NCBI GenBank assembly: GCA_002256995.1
Contig: NCGX01000003.1
Span: 1-64,000 of the forward strand
DNA: 64,000 nt
Direction: 5' to 3'
Origin: Hydrogenophilales bacterium 16-64-40
GTDB lineage: Bacteria > Pseudomonadota > Gammaproteobacteria > Burkholderiales > Thiobacillaceae
Made by a program: the position numbers and the translations under genes. Positions 1 through 9,471 of the stretch are shown here, one piece after another (the first letter of the stretch is position 1; every line of letters begins with the position of its first letter). Under the pieces are notes generated by a model. It was not told the DNA's origin, did not search any database, and worked only from the letters and a program-made list of their open reading frames with translations.

Positions 1-1
1 C

Positions 2-1192
2 TTATTCTTCGATCTTGGCCACGACGCCTGCACCGACGGTGCGGCCGCCTTCGCGGATGGCGAAACGCAGGCCTTCGTCCATGGCGATCGGCTGAATCAG
101 CGACACCTTGATGCTGACGTTGTCGCCAGGCATCACCATCTCGGTCCCTGCCGGCAACTCAATGCTGCCAGTGACGTCGGTGGTACGGAAGTAGAACTGC
201 GGACGGTAACCATTGAAGAAGGGCGTATGGCGGCCACCTTCGTCTTTGGACAGTACGTAAATCTCGGCGGAAAACTTGGTGTGCGGCTTGATGGAGCCGG
301 GCTTGGCCAGAACCTGCCCGCGCTGGACTTCTTCACGCTTGGTGCCGCGCAGGAGGACGCCGACGTTGTCGCCCGCCTGACCCTGGTCGAGCAGCTTCCT
401 GAACATCTCGACGCCGGTACAGGTGGTCTTGACGGTGGGGACGATGCCGACGATCTCGATTTCCTCGCCAACCTTGACGACGCCGCGCTCGACACGACCG
501 GTGACGACGGTGCCGCGGCCGGAGATGGAGAAGACGTCTTCGACCGGCATCAGGAAGGGACGGTCAACCGCGCGCTCAGGCTCGGGGATGTAGGAGTCGA
601 GGGCTTCCGCCAGCTTGAGGATGCTGGGCTCGCCGATGTCGCTCTGGTCACCTTCGAGGGCCTTGAGGGCGGAACCGATGATGATGGGGGTGTCGTCGCC
701 GGGAAAGTCGTACTTGCTGAGCAGTTCGCGAATTTCCATTTCGACGAGCTCGAGCAGTTCGGCGTCGTCGACCATGTCGGCCTTGTTCATATAGACGATG
801 ATGTACGGCACGCCAACCTGACGCGCAAGCAGGATGTGCTCGCGGGTCTGCGGCATGGGGCCGTCAGCAGAGGACACGACCAGGATGGCGCCGTCCATCT
901 GGGCAGCACCGGTAATCATGTTCTTGATGTAGTCGGCGTGCCCCGGGCAGTCGACGTGAGCGTAGTGACGCTTGGCGGTCTCGTACTCGACGTGCGCGGT
1001 GTTGATGGTGATGCCGCGCGCCTTCTCTTCGGGCGAGCTGTCAATCTCGTCGTATTTCTTGGCCGCACCGCCAAATTTCTTCGACAAAATGGTGGTGATC
1101 GCCGCGGTCAAGGTGGTCTTGCCGTGGTCAACGTGACCAATGGTGCCAACGTTTACGTGCGGTTTGGTCCGCTGGAATTTTTCCTTAGCCAT
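2..1192 (-). CDS. tuf: Elongation factor Tu
   Basis: A 396-residue EF-Tu, the GTPase that brings aminoacyl-tRNA to the ribosome. The start is placed at MAKEKF, position 1192; the open frame extends further upstream only because it reads through tRNA-Thr. The G1 motif [10 protein letters not shown], the DCPGH G3 motif and the NKAD G4 motif are all visible, and the protein ends normally in VVAKIEE. It follows the tRNA-Tyr/Gly/Thr cluster on the same strand, a classical betaproteobacterial tRNA-tufB arrangement, and is probably cotranscribed with those tRNAs. The gene is complete, with its stop codon at the very edge of the window. Confidence 0.98.
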   Translation of the reverse strand: MAKEKFQRTKPHVNVGTIGHVDHGKTTLTAAITTILSKKFGGAAKKYDEIDSSPEEKARGITINTAHVEYETAKRHYAHVDCPGHADYIKNMITGAAQMDGAILVVSSADGPMPQTREHILLARQVGVPYIIVYMNKADMVDDAELLELVEMEIRELLSKYDFPGDDTPIIIGSALKALEGDQSDIGEPSILKLAEALDSYIPEPERAVDRPFLMPVEDVFSISGRGTVVTGRVERGVVKVGEEIEIVGIVPTVKTTCTGVEMFRKLLDQGQAGDNVGVLLRGTKREEVQRGQVLAKPGSIKPHTKFSAEIYVLSKDEGGRHTPFFNGYRPQFYFRTTDVTGSIELPAGTEMVMPGDNVSIKVSLIQPIAMDEGLRFAIREGGRTVGAGVVAKIEE

Positions 1193-1209
1193 TTCAAGTA
1201 CCCTAAAAC

Positions 1210-1284
<75 letters not shown>

Positions 1285-1313
1285 GAATGGTTTTGACATA
1301 CAGCACGTCAAAA

Positions 1314-2567
1314 CTAAAAAAACATTAAACCCTTACAAACTGGAGCGGGAGAAGGGAATCGAACCCTCGTCATAAGTTTGGAAAACTTCTGCTCTACCAT
1401 TGAGCTACACCCGCTTCGCCCTGCTCGAAAACTGCAAAATTCTGGTGGTGGGGGAAGGATTCGAACCTTCGAAGGCAGAGCCGTCAGATTTACAGTCTGA
1501 TCCCTTTGACCGCTCGGGAACCCCACCCAAACGACGGCGCGCATCTTGCCCGCCTCCTTGGCGCCCTGCTCGCCCTTGCAGGCGACGAAGTCGTCAAAGG
1601 CAATGGTCTGTGCGCGAATGAACCCCCGCTCGAAGTCGGTATGGATCACCCCTGCCGCCTGCGGCGCGGTATCGCCCTTGTGGATGGTCCACGCCCGCAC
1701 TTCCTTCACCCCGGCGGTGAAATAGGTCTGCAGGCCTAGTAAATCGTAGGCAGCACGAACCAGCCGGTTGAGCCCCGGCTCGTCCCAGCCGAGCTCTTTT
1801 AGGTACTCCATGCGGTCTTCCGGCGACAGTTCCTGTAACTCCGCCTCAAGCGCCGCGCACACCGGCACCACCGGCGCCCCTTCCTTTTCAGCAAAGGCAC
1901 GCAAGGCGTCGAGCATGAGGTTGTCGTGAAAACCGTCTTCGCTGACGTTGGCGACATACAGCGTCGGCTTCACCGTCAGCAGGCACAGCGGCTTGATCGC
2001 GGCGAGCCCCCCCGCATCGAGTCCGGCCGCGCGCGCAGGGCGGCCCTCGTTCAGGGCAGCCAGCACCGGTTTCAAGGCCTCCGCGATAACTTTCGCGTCC
2101 TTGTCGCCCCCACGCGCAGCTTTTTCATACCGTGTCAACGCTTTCTCAGCGCTCGCCAAGTCAGCGAGCGCCAACTCGGTGGCGATGGTCTCGACGTCCG
2201 ACAGCGGATCGATCTTGCCTGCGACATGGATTACGTTTTCGTCATGAAAACAGCGCACCACGTGACAGATCGCGTCGGTTTCGCGGATGTTGGCCAGAAA
2301 CTGGTTGCCGAGCCCCTCGCCCTTGGACGCGCCCGCAACCAGGCCGGCAATGTCAACGAACTCGACGATCGCCGGCACTACGCGCTGCGGCTTGATGATC
2401 TCGGCCAGTTGCGCCAGACGCGGATCTGGCACCTCGACGATGCCGGTATTCGGCTCGATGGTGCAGAACGGATAGTTTTCTGCCGCGATGCCCGCTTGGG
2501 TCAGCGCATTGAACAGGGTGGATTTTCCGACGTTGGGCAGGCCAACGATGCCGCATTTGAGACTCAT
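1314..2567 (-). CDS. ychF: YchF/OLA1-family ATPase with aberrant C-terminus
   Basis: An Obg-related, ribosome-associated P-loop NTPase. The start [17 protein letters not shown] at 2567 overlaps the pth stop as ATGA. Residues 1-344 match the family, with the G1 motif GLPNVGKST and the TGS region up to KEAGKMRA. The usual last ~19 residues, which complete the TGS fold, are absent. From about position 1535 the frame instead enters tRNA-Tyr (mature 5' end at 1527), continues through tRNA-Gly and stops only at 1314, giving a 417-residue product rather than the usual ~363. The tail is tRNA sequence read as protein and is unlikely to be functional. Either a deletion fused ychF to the tRNA cluster or the assembly is wrong here. 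The family identity is certain; the natural 3' end is not. Confidence 0.85.
   Translation of the reverse strand: MSLKCGIVGLPNVGKSTLFNALTQAGIAAENYPFCTIEPNTGIVEVPDPRLAQLAEIIKPQRVVPAIVEFVDIAGLVAGASKGEGLGNQFLANIRETDAICHVVRCFHDENVIHVAGKIDPLSDVETIATELALADLASAEKALTRYEKAARGGDKDAKVIAEALKPVLAALNEGRPARAAGLDAGGLAAIKPLCLLTVKPTLYVANVSEDGFHDNLMLDALRAFAEKEGAPVVPVCAALEAELQELSPEDRMEYLKELGWDEPGLNRLVRAAYDLLGLQTYFTAGVKEVRAWTIHKGDTAPQAAGVIHTDFERGFIRAQTIAFDDFVACKGEQGAKEAGKMRAVVWVGFPSGQRDQTVNLTALPSKVRILPPPPEFCSFRAGRSGCSSMVEQKFSKLMTRVRFPSPAPVCKGLMFF
1341..1414 (-). tRNA. tRNA-Gly (UCC anticodon)
   Basis: A 74-nt cloverleaf with encoded CCA. The anticodon loop TTTCCAA gives TCC. The acceptor strands GCGGGTG and CTCCCGC leave one U-U mismatch at pair 6:67, and pair 27:43 of the anticodon stem is G-A. 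All other stems pair. It lies inside the run-on ychF reading frame. Confidence 0.93.
1443..1527 (-). tRNA. tRNA-Tyr (GUA anticodon)
   Basis: An 85-nt class II tRNA with a long variable arm, acceptor stem GGTGGGG/CCCCACC, discriminator A and encoded CCA. The anticodon loop CTGTAAA gives GTA. Its 5' end follows the last recognisable ychF codon by only about 8 nt, which leaves no room for a separate ychF terminator or a tRNA promoter between them. Confidence 0.97.
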
Positions 2568-3160
2568 GGTTTTTCCTGGGATTTGGAGGGGGCTGATTTG
2601 GTGTTGGCACGCTGGATGGCCGCATTCCACTCGCCTTTTTCGATCAGTGGCCACACATCGAGCGCACGCTCAATGGCGCCGTCGATGTCGGTCTGCTCCT
2701 CGCGGCGCGGCGGTTTAAGGACGTAGTTGACGACTTCGTTGCGGTCGCCCGGATGCCCGATGCCGATGCGCAGCCGCCAGTAGTCCTGAGTGCCAAGATG
2801 CGCGGTGATGTCCTTCAGGCCATTGTGGCCGCCCATGCCGCCGCCGAACTTGAGACGCAACTGGCCCGGCGGAATGTCGAGTTCGTCGTGCACCACCAGA
2901 ATCTCGTCCGGCGCGATACGGTGAAAGCGCGCAAGCGCAGCGACCGCCTGGCCGGAACGGTTCATGAAGGTCTGCGGCAGCAGCATCCACGCCGACCCGG
3001 GGCCACGACCCACGATGCCGTGAAAGCGCGACTCCAGCGCCAGCGGCACCTCGCGCGCTTGCGCGAGGCGCGCGCAAAACCAAAACCCGGCATTGTGCCG
3101 GGTTTCTTCGTAGTCGCGCCCCGGGTTACCGAGGCCGACAATCAGGCGGGGGACCGTCAT
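2564..3160 (-). CDS. pth: Peptidyl-tRNA hydrolase
   Basis: A 198-residue Pth, which releases the peptide from prematurely dissociated peptidyl-tRNA. The start [14 protein letters not shown] is at 3160; an upstream TTG in frame is less plausible. Visible family motifs are GLGNPG with the following TRHNAGF (the catalytic His follows the Arg), the FMNRSG segment and GGHNGLKDI. It lies 37 nt downstream of rplY and its TGA overlaps the ychF ATG by 4 nt, so the rplY-pth-ychF order is a typical translation-linked operon. Confidence 0.97.
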   Translation of the reverse strand: MTVPRLIVGLGNPGRDYEETRHNAGFWFCARLAQAREVPLALESRFHGIVGRGPGSAWMLLPQTFMNRSGQAVAALARFHRIAPDEILVVHDELDIPPGQLRLKFGGGMGGHNGLKDITAHLGTQDYWRLRIGIGHPGDRNEVVNYVLKPPRREEQTDIDGAIERALDVWPLIEKGEWNAAIQRANTKSAPSKSQEKP

Positions 3161-3197
3161 GACGACTCGCAACGCAGCCAAGCGGCTGCGTCAAGAC

Positions 3198-3818
3198 TCA
3201 GGCTGCGGGTGCAGCAGGCGCTTCGGGCGCCACTTCGTCTGACTTCATGCCCTTGGGCAGCGTGACTGTCGCCACTGCGGGGTTCTCGTGCTGAATGTGC
3301 GCAACGAGTTCCACGCCCTCGGGCAGGGTGAGGTCGTTCGCATGAACGGATTGGCCGATTTCCAGCGCACCCATGTCCACGGCGATGAACTCGGGCAAAT
3401 TGCCCGGCAGGCAGGTCACATCGAGCTCAGTCACCACATGGCTGACCTTGCCGCCACCGGTCTTGACGCCGGGCGCAGTCTCCTCGTTCAGGAAGTGCAG
3501 CGGCACCTTGACGTGAATCTTGTGCGTTTTGTCGACGCGCTGGAAGTCGATGTGCAGCACTTGCTGCTTGAAGGGGTGCCATTGCGTGTCACGCAGCAGC
3601 ACGGACTCCTTGGCGCCATCGATATTCAGCGTCAGCACGGAGGCGTGGAACGACTCCTTGCGCAGCGCGTGGTACAGCGTGTTGTGCTCCAGCTCGATCT
3701 GCACCGGGGCAGCGGTGCCGCCATAGACGATGCCGGGGACCTTGCCCGCGTGACGCAGACGGCGGCTCGCACCCGTACCTTGCAATTCACGCTTGGCGGC
3801 AATGACTTCTATTTCCAT
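3198..3818 (-). CDS. rplY: 50S ribosomal protein L25/general stress protein Ctc
   Basis: A 206-residue long-form L25 (CTC type), binding 5S rRNA in the large subunit. The N-terminal L25 domain (about residues 1-95, including [10 protein letters not shown]) is followed by the beta-rich TL5/CTC C-terminal domain and an Ala/Pro-rich tail. It lies directly downstream of prs, the usual betaproteobacterial order. Length and start ([11 protein letters not shown]) match the family. Confidence 0.97.
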   Translation of the reverse strand: MEIEVIAAKRELQGTGASRRLRHAGKVPGIVYGGTAAPVQIELEHNTLYHALRKESFHASVLTLNIDGAKESVLLRDTQWHPFKQQVLHIDFQRVDKTHKIHVKVPLHFLNEETAPGVKTGGGKVSHVVTELDVTCLPGNLPEFIAVDMGALEIGQSVHANDLTLPEGVELVAHIQHENPAVATVTLPKGMKSDEVAPEAPAAPAA

Positions 3819-3874
3819 AGTATTTCTCCAATAATCTACTCAATGATGCATGCCCAGACGGAACATGCATGAAA

Positions 3875-3892
3875 GCCCCCGCGACCAGGGGC
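3875..3892 (-). terminator. Weak hairpin between prs and rplY
   Basis: A GCCCC/GGGGC stem with an 8-nt loop is followed on the minus strand by TTT. It lies in the 86-nt gap between prs and rplY. It is short and may be a partial terminator or attenuator, or merely chance in GC-rich DNA. Confidence 0.3.
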
Positions 3893-3904
3893 ATTCGGCC
3901 AGCT

Positions 3905-4855
3905 CTACTCGATGAAAAGCGAGCTGACGGAATCTTCATTGCTGATGCGGCGGATGGTTTCCGCCAGCAGTTCAGCCACCGACAATTGCCGGATTTTTGT
4001 ACAGGCGCGCGCATCGTCACGCAGCGGAATGGTGTCGGTCACCACCAGCTCGTCGAGCGCGGAATTCGTCACGCGTTCGGCAGCGCTGCCGGACAGCACG
4101 GCGTGGGTGCAATACGCCATCACCTTCCTGGCGCCATGTTCCTTCAGTGCGTTGGCCGCTTCGCACAGCGTGTTGGCGGTGTCGACCATGTCGTCCATGA
4201 TGATGCAGGTGCGATCCTTGACGTCGCCGATGATGTGCATCACCTTCGCCACATTCGGCTTCGGGCGGCGCTTGTCGATGATTGCCAGATCGCACTCGAG
4301 GCGCTTGGCAATCGCCCGCGCCCGCACCACGCCCCCGACGTCGGGCGACACCACCACCAGGTTCGGGTGGTCACGCTTCCAGATGTCGCCCAGCAGGATC
4401 GGGCTGGAATAGATGTTGTCGACCGGAATGTCGAAAAAGCCCTGAATCTGGTCGGAGTGCAGGTCCATCGTCAACACCCGGTCGACCCCCACGCCCTGCA
4501 GCATGTTGGCCACCACCTTGGCGGTGATCGCCACCCGCGCGGAGCGGGTGCGCCGGTCCTGGCGCGCGTAGCCGTAATACGGGATGGCGGCGGTGATGCG
4601 GCCGGCCGAGGCACGCTTCAGCGCGTCCACCATCACCATTACTTCCATCAGGGTGTCGTTGGTCGGCTGGCAGGTCGACTGCAGGACGAACACGTCCTTG
4701 CCCCGAACGTTCTCTAGAAGCTCGACCATCACTTCGCCATCGGAAAAGCGCGACACGGTGGCGCGGCCGAGGTGGATATTGAGGTGGCGCACCACATCGC
4801 TGGCAAGACGCGGGTTGGCATTCCCGGTAAACACCATCAGGTTGTCTATGGACAC
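3905..4855 (-). CDS. prs: Ribose-phosphate pyrophosphokinase
   Basis: A 316-residue PRPP synthetase, converting ribose 5-phosphate and ATP to PRPP for nucleotide, His and Trp synthesis. Visible are the N-terminal [12 protein letters not shown] segment, the ATP-binding [11 protein letters not shown] region and the PRPP loop in [13 protein letters not shown]. Length is standard. It follows tRNA-Gln and a terminator hairpin, so it probably has its own promoter in the short gap upstream. Confidence 0.98.
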   Translation of the reverse strand: MSIDNLMVFTGNANPRLASDVVRHLNIHLGRATVSRFSDGEVMVELLENVRGKDVFVLQSTCQPTNDTLMEVMVMVDALKRASAGRITAAIPYYGYARQDRRTRSARVAITAKVVANMLQGVGVDRVLTMDLHSDQIQGFFDIPVDNIYSSPILLGDIWKRDHPNLVVVSPDVGGVVRARAIAKRLECDLAIIDKRRPKPNVAKVMHIIGDVKDRTCIIMDDMVDTANTLCEAANALKEHGARKVMAYCTHAVLSGSAAERVTNSALDELVVTDTIPLRDDARACTKIRQLSVAELLAETIRRISNEDSVSSLFIE

Positions 4856-4896
4856 ACGAGTCTCCGGCGATAGAGCTGGACCGACACAACAACAAA

Positions 4897-4919
4897 AACA
4901 GCCGCCACCGGCGGCTGTT
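4897..4919 (-). terminator. Rho-independent terminator after tRNA-Gln
   Basis: A perfect 10-bp stem (AACAGCCGCC paired with GGCGGCTGTT) with a 3-nt loop is followed on the minus strand by TTTGTTGTTG. It lies 9 nt beyond the tRNA-Gln 3' end and before prs, so it should end the lolB-ispE-tRNA-Gln transcript. Confidence 0.8.
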
Positions 4920-4927
4920 CGCTTAAC

Positions 4928-5002
4928 TGGCTGGGGAGGTAGGGATCGAACCTACGAATGTCGGAATCAAAATCCGATGCCTTACCACTTGGCGACTCCC
5001 CA
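4928..5002 (-). tRNA. tRNA-Gln (UUG anticodon)
   Basis: A 75-nt cloverleaf with acceptor TGGGGAG/CTCCCCA, discriminator G and encoded CCA. The anticodon loop TTTTGAT gives TTG. It lies 7 nt after the ispE stop codon on the same strand. Confidence 0.97.
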
Positions 5003-5009
5003 CTAGGGA

Positions 5010-5846
5010 CTACTCGGCGCAGCAGTCGAACAGCGGATGCCTGTCGAGACCCTGCGCCACAAAACCCTGCATCGCTTCGGGCAAGCAGCGCAGCACCTCG
5101 TGCGCCGCTTCTTCCGTTGCAAACGATGCAAACACGCAGGCACCCGAACCGGTCATCCGTGCCTCGCCGAATTGCGCCAGCCATTCGAGATGGCGGGCGA
5201 CTTCAGGATAGCGACTGACGACCACGGGCTGCAGGTCGTTACAACCCATGCCTGCGGAAAAGCGCGCTATTTTGAGGGGTGGCGAGTTGCGTGTCAATTC
5301 CGGCGCAGCAAAAATTGCAGCAGTCGGCACCTGAACCGGTGGCGTCAGCACCACATACCACGCTGGCGGCGCGCTCACCGGACGCAGGATTTCGCCCACC
5401 CCCTCGGCAAACGCGGTCTGGCCGAATATGAAGACCGGCACGTCGGCACCCAGTTGCAAGGCCAGTTGCTGCAGGGCGGCGCGCGACAGATTGACCTGCC
5501 ACAGACGGTTCAGCGCCAGCAGCACGGTGGCCGCATCCGAGCTGCCGCCGCCGAGACCGCCGCCCATCGGCAACACCTTGTCGAGCCGGATGCTCACCCC
5601 GGCGCCGTGCGGGGCATGCGCCTGCAGCAGACGCGCGGCGCGCACGGTCAGGTCGTGATCTTCCGGCACCCCGGGCAGTTCGCCTTCACGCACCACCCGG
5701 CCATCGTCGCGCAGGGTCAGGTGCACGGTGTCGGCGCGGTCGATCAGGCGGAACACGCTCTGCAGCAGGTGATAGCCGTCATCACGCCGGCCGACGACGT
5801 GCAGGAACAGGTTGAGCTTGGCAGGGGCCGGATAGGTGTGGATCAT
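5010..5846 (-). CDS. ispE: 4-diphosphocytidyl-2-C-methyl-D-erythritol kinase
   Basis: A 278-residue GHMP kinase of the MEP isoprenoid pathway. It starts at MIHTYPAPAKLNLFLHVVGR with the catalytic Lys in the PAKLNL motif, and the ATP-binding loop is PMGGGLGGGSSDAA. The C-terminal MTGSGACVF motif is present. The ATG overlaps the lolB stop as ATGA, so translation is probably coupled. The longer open frame upstream is the shadow of lolB. Confidence 0.97.
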   Translation of the reverse strand: MIHTYPAPAKLNLFLHVVGRRDDGYHLLQSVFRLIDRADTVHLTLRDDGRVVREGELPGVPEDHDLTVRAARLLQAHAPHGAGVSIRLDKVLPMGGGLGGGSSDAATVLLALNRLWQVNLSRAALQQLALQLGADVPVFIFGQTAFAEGVGEILRPVSAPPAWYVVLTPPVQVPTAAIFAAPELTRNSPPLKIARFSAGMGCNDLQPVVVSRYPEVARHLEWLAQFGEARMTGSGACVFASFATEEAAHEVLRCLPEAMQGFVAQGLDRHPLFDCCAE

Positions 5847-6397
5847 TCGGCCTGCCAGCTGTCCGCCACCAGGCGGATTTGCAGCCCTTCGCGCGCCACC
5901 GCGAGCCTGCGCGGACGCCCATCGGCGGCGTACTGCAGGTAATCGATCACCCAGCCGTGCTGATTGAGTTGCGCGAGACGTCCAGCGTCGTCGCGCGTGG
6001 CTTCGAAAGGGCTGTCCGGATCGGGGCGCGCCTGCACCCACCACGCCAGGCCCGCCACCGGCAGGGTATAGCCGAGCGCCTCGCGCGTCAGGGATTCGGC
6101 ATCGGGCGCACGCCGCGTGGGCTGGTTCGGCACCTCGAGCGCAACCCCGTCGGCATCGCGCACGATGCGCGCCACCCCCTGCCCCAGCGGCGAGGTCAGC
6201 AACACCTCGTCCGTTTCGACGCTGTGCTGCCAGTGGATCTGGCCCGACAGGCTCTCCTCGCCCGCCTGGACGCCGATGCGCCCCTGCAGCGTCCAGTTGG
6301 CGGACAGCGGCGGGACGGCCTCGGCCGGCAGGGGGGGCGACATCGTCGCGCAACCGGCCGTCAGTGCCAGCAGCAAAACCGCAGTCAGGCGCCCCAT
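5843..6397 (-). CDS. lolB: Outer membrane lipoprotein receptor LolB
   Basis: A 184-residue predicted lipoprotein. The signal peptide MGRLTAVLLLALTAGC ends in the lipobox LTAGC, and the family region NWTLQGRIGVQAGEES follows. LolB accepts lipoproteins from LolA and inserts them into the outer membrane. The lolB-ispE-prs order is widely conserved in proteobacteria, which supports the call. The start at 6397 overlaps the stop of the upstream TPR gene as TGATG. Confidence 0.93.
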   Translation of the reverse strand: MGRLTAVLLLALTAGCATMSPPLPAEAVPPLSANWTLQGRIGVQAGEESLSGQIHWQHSVETDEVLLTSPLGQGVARIVRDADGVALEVPNQPTRRAPDAESLTREALGYTLPVAGLAWWVQARPDPDSPFEATRDDAGRLAQLNQHGWVIDYLQYAADGRPRRLAVAREGLQIRLVADSWQAE

Positions 6398-8166
6398 CAA
6401 GGTGTCAGCCGACGCAGCGTTTCCAGCAGGACTTCGTTCTGCGGATGGGCTTGCAGGCTGGTCTGCCACAGTTTCCCGGCCTCCTCGCGCAACCCGCGCG
6501 CCCACAGCACCTCGCCCAGATGCGCCGCGATTTCGGGGTCGGGACGCGTCTTGTAGGCGCGCTCCAGGTATTCCTGCGCGCGCGCCAGATTGCCCGCCCG
6601 GTATTGCGCCCAGCCCACGCTATCGAGAATGAAGGGGTCTTCCGGTGCCAGCGCCAGCGCCTTGTCGAGCAGGACGACCGCCTCGGCCAGACGGTCGGTG
6701 CGGTCGGCCAGCGTGTAGCCCAGCGCGTTGTAGGCCTGGGCATCGTCGGGGCGCAGCACGATCACGCGGCGCAGGTCGGCTTCCAGCATATCGAGCTTGT
6801 CGAGCTTTTCCGCCACCATGGCACGGTCGTACAGCAAGTCTGCCGAATCGGGAAAGCGTTTGAGCCCCGCCGACAGCACCTCGACAGCCTCCGCGTGTTT
6901 CTTGTTGTCGCGCAGCAGTTCGGCCTGCGCCTGGACCAGTCGCACGTTTTGCGCGTCGTTCTCGCCGTGCGTGAACGCCAGCAGGGTGCGCGCCTCGTCC
7001 AGCCGGCCCTCGCGCGCCAGCAGCGCCGCCTGACGCGCACGGGCCGGCACCAGATAATTGCCGGTCGTGACCTCGACATAATGGGCGGCCGCCACCTCGG
7101 GCTGCTTCATTTGTTCGGCCACCTGGCCCAGGTAGTAATGCACCATGTCGGGGTCGCGCGGGTTGTATTCCAGGGTCTGGGTCAACAAATCGCGCGCCAC
7201 CTCGACATCGCCCATTTGCAGAGACAACAGGCCGGCGGCAAAGCTGACTTCGGCATTGCGCGGAAATTCACCCGTCAGGCGGGTGAATTCGGCGCGCGCC
7301 TCGGTGAACTGGTTGGCATTGACCAAGGCGCGCGCATAGGCCAGCCGCACGTCGCGCGCACCGGGGTGGCGCACCAGAAAATCGCGCATGAACGCCAGCG
7401 CATCAGGGCCGGACGTTTTCGCCAGCATCTGTGCGCGCAGCAGCGCGGCCGGCTCCCAGCCGGGACGCTGCTCGTCGGCCTGCTGCAAAGCGGCGAACGC
7501 CTCCTCGGAACGCCCGGCACTGGCCGCCGCCTGGGCGACCGCAAAGCGCGCTTCCGGCAAGGTGGGGTGGTCGGCGGCCAGGCGCTCGACCAGCTCCTGC
7601 GCCGCCCGGGTGTCGCGCATCTTGCCCATCAGGGCCGACAGGTGCAGAAAGCTGTTGGCGGTGTCTTCCTGCAACAGGATGCGCAGAATGGGTTCGGCCT
7701 CGTCGAGCCTGCCCTCGTTCAGCAACAGCGCCGCCAGCGTCTGCTGCGCGCGCTCCGAAGTCGGCTCGGCCGCCGCCCACAGGCGCGCAGACTCGAGTGC
7801 GCCTGCCTGATCGCGCGCAAACATCGAGACCTCGACGGCACGGCGGGCAATGCGCGGATCCTGCGTCTGCCGCGCCAGGTCTAGATAAGTCGCCTGGGCC
7901 ACGCCCATCTCGCCGCGCTGGCCCGCCACTTCGGCCACCAGAAACTTGAACAGGATGTCGGGGGTGAGCGGCTGTTTGGGCAGGGCGGCCTCGGCCTCGG
8001 CTAGGGCCAGGGCTTCGGCTTCGGCGTCAAGGTCGGCGGCCGCTACGGCGGGCTGCTGCGCTTGCGTTTCCACCGCCACAGGCTGCGACGCCTTGACGCC
8101 GGGCTGGCTGCACGCCGCCGCGAATAGCAGCGCTGCGTAGAGAGGAAGGGGTTTGAGGTGTGCCAT
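6397..8166 (-). CDS. TPR-repeat lipoprotein
   Basis: A 589-residue protein with a lipoprotein signal (MAHLKPLPLYAALLFAAACS, lipobox AAAC), then a Gln/Ala/Glu-rich linker to about residue 60, then tandem tetratricopeptide repeats to the C-terminus. Repeats near DAQAYNALGYTLADR and DPFILDSVGWAQYRAGN are clear. It probably acts as a periplasmic or outer-membrane scaffold. It is translationally coupled to lolB, so a role in envelope assembly is a reasonable inference, but the specific function is unknown. Confidence 0.85.
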   Translation of the reverse strand: MAHLKPLPLYAALLFAAACSQPGVKASQPVAVETQAQQPAVAAADLDAEAEALALAEAEAALPKQPLTPDILFKFLVAEVAGQRGEMGVAQATYLDLARQTQDPRIARRAVEVSMFARDQAGALESARLWAAAEPTSERAQQTLAALLLNEGRLDEAEPILRILLQEDTANSFLHLSALMGKMRDTRAAQELVERLAADHPTLPEARFAVAQAAASAGRSEEAFAALQQADEQRPGWEPAALLRAQMLAKTSGPDALAFMRDFLVRHPGARDVRLAYARALVNANQFTEARAEFTRLTGEFPRNAEVSFAAGLLSLQMGDVEVARDLLTQTLEYNPRDPDMVHYYLGQVAEQMKQPEVAAAHYVEVTTGNYLVPARARQAALLAREGRLDEARTLLAFTHGENDAQNVRLVQAQAELLRDNKKHAEAVEVLSAGLKRFPDSADLLYDRAMVAEKLDKLDMLEADLRRVIVLRPDDAQAYNALGYTLADRTDRLAEAVVLLDKALALAPEDPFILDSVGWAQYRAGNLARAQEYLERAYKTRPDPEIAAHLGEVLWARGLREEAGKLWQTSLQAHPQNEVLLETLRRLTP

Positions 8167-8247
8167 GTTATGCCTTGTTGGTGGAGATGCCTGCCACGAT
8201 TCTAAGCGTTCGAGGCCTGCCTGCAAGCAAGGTTCACCCCTGAGCCA

Positions 8248-9471
8248 TTATTGCGAGCGCAGCGCCTCGATGGGATCGAGCCCGGCGGCACGGCGCGCCG
8301 GATAAAAACCGAAAAACACGCCGATGAGGAAGGACACGCCGACTGCCATCAGCACCGAAGCCGGCGTCACCGCGACCGGCAGACCGGCCAGCCGCTCGAC
8401 CAGCCAGGCGCCGCCGATGCCGAGCGCAAGCCCGATGGCGCAGCCGATCAGCGACAGCGTCAGCGCCTCGATCAGGAACTGCCACAGCACGTCGCGGCGG
8501 CGCGCGCCGATCGCCATGCGGATGCCGATTTCGCGGGTGCGCTCGGTCACCGACACCAGCATGATGTTCATGATGCCGATCCCGCCCACCACCAGCGAGA
8601 TGGCCGCGATGGCGCCGAGCAGCAGGCTCATGACGCGGGTAGTCGACGCCGCAGTTTCGGCGATCGCTGTCAGGTTGCGCACGGTGAAGTCGTCTTCCTG
8701 CCCGACGCCGATGCGATGGCGGTTGCGCAGCACCTCGTTGATGGCGGACTCGGCCGCGTCCATGGTTTTTTCCGAAGTCGCCTGCGCCATGATGAAGCGG
8801 GCGCGGTTGCGCAGACTGCTGCTGAAAATCTTCTGCTGCGCGCTGGAAATCGGCACGACCAACAGGTCATCCTGATCGCGCCCGTCCAGGCTCTGGCCCT
8901 TGGCTGCCAAAACCCCGATCACCTCGAACGGGGCCTGGCGGATGCGGATGATCTTGCCGATGGGATCCTCGTCGCCGAACAGTTCGCGCGCCACCACCTG
9001 GCCGATCACCGCGACCCGCGCGCCGCTGCGCACGTCGGCCTCGCTGAAGAAGCCGCCCGACGCCATCGGCCAGTTGCGCACGATGGCGTAGTCCGGCGTG
9101 CTGCCGAAAACCGACGTGCTCCAGTTGAGGCCGGCGTAGATCAGCTGGGCGCTGCCGGGCGACATCGGCGCCGCCGCCACGATATCCGGCAAATCACGGA
9201 TGGCGTCGGCGTCGGCAAAAGTGAGCGAGGGCGCGCTGCCCATCGCCACCCGCGCACCGCCGCTGGTGGTGGCGCCCGACATGACGATGAAGAGATTGCT
9301 GCCCATCGACTCGATCGCGCCGCGCACCATGGCCTGCGCGCCCTGGCCGATCGCCAGCATGAGGATCACTGCCGCCACCCCGATCATCATGCCGAGCATG
9401 GTGAGAAAGCTGCGCATGCGGTGGGTGGTGAGCGCGTGCCACGCGGTCTCGAACAGGCTGGCGATGATCAT
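8248..9471 (-). CDS. MacB-like ABC transporter permease
   Basis: A 407-residue permease of the FtsX/MacB family: an N-terminal membrane segment (about 20-45), a large periplasmic MacB_PCD domain, and three C-terminal membrane segments (about 275-400) with GGIGIMNIMLVSVTERTREIGIRMA. Unlike E. coli MacB, the ATPase is on a separate protein encoded just upstream with a 4-nt overlap. With the membrane-fusion and TolC proteins upstream it should form a tripartite exporter. The substrate (macrolide, peptide or lipid) cannot be read from sequence. Confidence 0.93.
   Translation of the reverse strand: MIIASLFETAWHALTTHRMRSFLTMLGMMIGVAAVILMLAIGQGAQAMVRGAIESMGSNLFIVMSGATTSGGARVAMGSAPSLTFADADAIRDLPDIVAAAPMSPGSAQLIYAGLNWSTSVFGSTPDYAIVRNWPMASGGFFSEADVRSGARVAVIGQVVARELFGDEDPIGKIIRIRQAPFEVIGVLAAKGQSLDGRDQDDLLVVPISSAQQKIFSSSLRNRARFIMAQATSEKTMDAAESAINEVLRNRHRIGVGQEDDFTVRNLTAIAETAASTTRVMSLLLGAIAAISLVVGGIGIMNIMLVSVTERTREIGIRMAIGARRRDVLWQFLIEALTLSLIGCAIGLALGIGGAWLVERLAGLPVAVTPASVLMAVGVSFLIGVFFGFYPARRAAGLDPIEALRSQ

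Noticed and set aside
6364-7884. 506-residue open frame on the plus strand
   Set aside because: Antisense to the TPR lipoprotein; composition is low-complexity (Arg, Gln, His) and no motif is visible.
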